NCBI RefSeq assembly: GCF_030704825.1
Contig: NZ_JAUYNX010000011.1
Span: forward strand, 1 to 64,000
Reading direction: 5' to 3'
Source: Brevundimonas sp.
Lineage (GTDB): Bacteria; Pseudomonadota; Alphaproteobacteria; Caulobacterales; Caulobacteraceae
Length of the DNA stretch: 64,000 nucleotides
A program made the position numbers and the translations under genes. Below, piece by piece: positions 62,819 through 64,000 of the stretch. The stretch's first letter is position 1; each line of letters begins with the position of its first letter. The notes beneath the pieces are model-generated. The model was not told where the DNA came from and did not search any database. It saw nothing but the letters and a program-made list of their open reading frames with translations.

Positions 62819-64000
62819 ATGACCTTCCGCACCCTCGACGACGCTCCCTCCCTCGCCGGCAAGACCGCCCTCGTCCGCGTGGATTTCAATGTCCCGATGG
62901 GGGACGGCAAGGTCACCGAGGACACCCGGCTGCGCGTCGCCCTGCCGACGATCAACCGGCTCCGCGACGCCGGAGCGAAGGTCGCCCTGCTCGCCCACTT
63001 CGACCGGCCCAAGGGCAAGGTCGTGCCGTCTATGAGCCTGCAGCCCGTGGTCGACGATCTGGAGCATCTGCTCGGCGCCCCCGTCCGGTTCGCGACCGAC
63101 TGCGTGGGCGAGGAGGCGAAGGCCATGATCGCCGACCTGCCCCTCGGCGGCGTGGTCCTGCTCGAGAACGTCCGCTTCCACGCCGGTGAGGAGGCCAACG
63201 CCCCCGCCTTCGCCAAACAACTGGCCGAGCTCGGCGACGTCTATGTCAATGACGCCTTCTCCGCCGCCCACCGCGCCCACGCCTCCACCGAAGGTCTGGC
63301 CCGCCTGCTGCCCGCCTATGCCGGCGAGTCGATGCGCCGCGAACTCGACGCGCTGGACGCCGCCCTTGGCAATCCACGGAAGCCCGTCCTGGGGATCGTC
63401 GGGGGAGCCAAGGTCTCGACCAAGCTGGACCTGCTGAAGAACCTCGTCGGCAAGCTGGATCGGCTCGCCATCGGCGGCGGCATGGCCAACACCTTCCTGT
63501 TCGCCCAGGGGATCGATATCGGCGGCTCGCTGGCCGAGCGGGACATGGCCGACACCGCCCGCGAAATTCTGGCCGAGGCAAAGGCGCAGGGCTGCGAGAT
63601 CCTGCTGCCCGTCGACTTCGTCGTGGCCACAGAGGTCAAGCCTGGCGCAGCCGCCCGGCCCGTCGTCGCCGGCCAGCCGCTGTCGGCGGACGACAAGATT
63701 CTCGACGCCGGCCCGGCCAGCGTCGCGCGCCTGGTCGACGCCCTCACCGCCTCGAAAACCCTGATCTGGAACGGCCCCCTGGGCGTGTTCGAGGTCCCGC
63801 CGTTCGATGCGGCCACCGTCGCGGTCGCCCACCATGCGGCGGCTCTGGCCAAGGCGGGCGTGCTCGTCGCGGTCGGCGGCGGCGGCGACACGGTCGCGGC
63901 CCTGCATCACGCGGGCGTGGCCGACGACATGACCTTCGTCTCCACCGCCGGCGGCGCCTTCCTGGAATGGATGGAGGGCAAGCCCCTGCCCGGCGTGGAG
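62819..64000 (+). CDS. pgk: Phosphoglycerate kinase (3' end missing)
   Basis: 394 codons before the right edge, near the full ~397-aa length. [65 protein letters not shown] and [14 protein letters not shown], then [13 protein letters not shown], cover both domains. It makes ATP and 3-phosphoglycerate. Note HFDRPKG where most enzymes have H-x-GRPKG. Confidence 0.97.
   Translation, partial: MTFRTLDDAPSLAGKTALVRVDFNVPMGDGKVTEDTRLRVALPTINRLRDAGAKVALLAHFDRPKGKVVPSMSLQPVVDDLEHLLGAPVRFATDCVGEEAKAMIADLPLGGVVLLENVRFHAGEEANAPAFAKQLAELGDVYVNDAFSAAHRAHASTEGLARLLPAYAGESMRRELDALDAALGNPRKPVLGIVGGAKVSTKLDLLKNLVGKLDRLAIGGGMANTFLFAQGIDIGGSLAERDMADTAREILAEAKAQGCEILLPVDFVVATEVKPGAAARPVVAGQPLSADDKILDAGPASVARLVDALTASKTLIWNGPLGVFEVPPFDAATVAVAHHAAALAKAGVLVAVGGGGDTVAALHHAGVADDMTFVSTAGGAFLEWMEGKPLPGVE

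Overview
This is a very GC-rich, gene-dense chromosomal window with no rRNA, tRNA, CRISPR array, insertion sequence or integrase that I could find. The gene content points to an alphaproteobacterium of the Caulobacterales, most likely Brevundimonas or a close relative (inference). The evidence is the ZauP/ZapA cell-division pair, a DUF1476 ATPase inhibitor next to purC, a separate PurS/PurQ/PurL system, an alphaproteobacterial 6S RNA ahead of 5-formyl-THF cyclo-ligase, and Caulobacter-like promoters (TTG... then GCTANA...).

Layout. 1-1.2 kb: the 5' end of a phage/GTA-type DUF2793 protein with a glycine-rich tail, cut by the window edge. 1.3-8 kb: mostly minus-strand housekeeping genes, including a DUF1285-Nudix-CCA-transferase operon and a translationally coupled MBL hydrolase/enoyl-CoA hydratase pair. 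8-12.5 kb: plus-strand genes, among them a secreted protein made of three four-cysteine modules, exonuclease III, and a glycerophosphodiesterase without a normal start codon; two palindromic repeat elements lie here. 13-16.5 kb: a glyQ-DUF2314-glyS operon. 16.6-25 kb: polysaccharide deacetylase, fasciclin lipoprotein-like protein, and an ETF-QO/TPR/ispE run. 24-29.6 kb: uracil-DNA glycosylase, lytic transglycosylase, GST, and a large secreted orphan that is visibly less GC-rich.

29.6-39.8 kb is a purine biosynthesis region: purB, purC, purS, purQ and purL, interleaved with a deoxyinosine DNA glycosylase, the DUF1476 zeta inhibitor, a 43-aa membrane peptide, a PEBP protein, an HD protein, an Asp/Asn hydroxylase and a membrane protein flanked by two small hydrophilic ORFs. 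39.8-43.9 kb: a DUF305 lipoprotein, a PhoD phosphatase, and a BlaI-type repressor coupled to an ExbB/MotA-like membrane protein with a textbook BlaI operator upstream.

43.9-51 kb: YmdB phosphodiesterase, 5-formyl-THF cyclo-ligase, 6S RNA, a GbsR-DUF4166-epimerase cassette, then zapA/zauP divergent from tkt. 51-54.7 kb: an overlapping gene chain ending in trans-acting formate-dependent purT. 54.7-60 kb: an S41 peptidase, a four-EF-hand protein divergent from an OmpR/histidine-kinase pair, and an XRE-type regulator divergent from a beta-barrel protein. 61.3-64 kb: gap, a small membrane protein and pgk (cut by the right edge), which with tkt make this a glycolysis/pentose-phosphate locus.

I did not find a clear new defence or mobile system. 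The least explained items are the BlaI/ExbB-like/66-aa divergon, the three-module cysteine-rich protein, the DUF2314 gene inside the glycyl-tRNA synthetase operon, the GDPD gene lacking an AUG/GUG/UUG start, and the 582-aa secreted orphan. All family calls come from reading motifs by eye; none was checked against a database.
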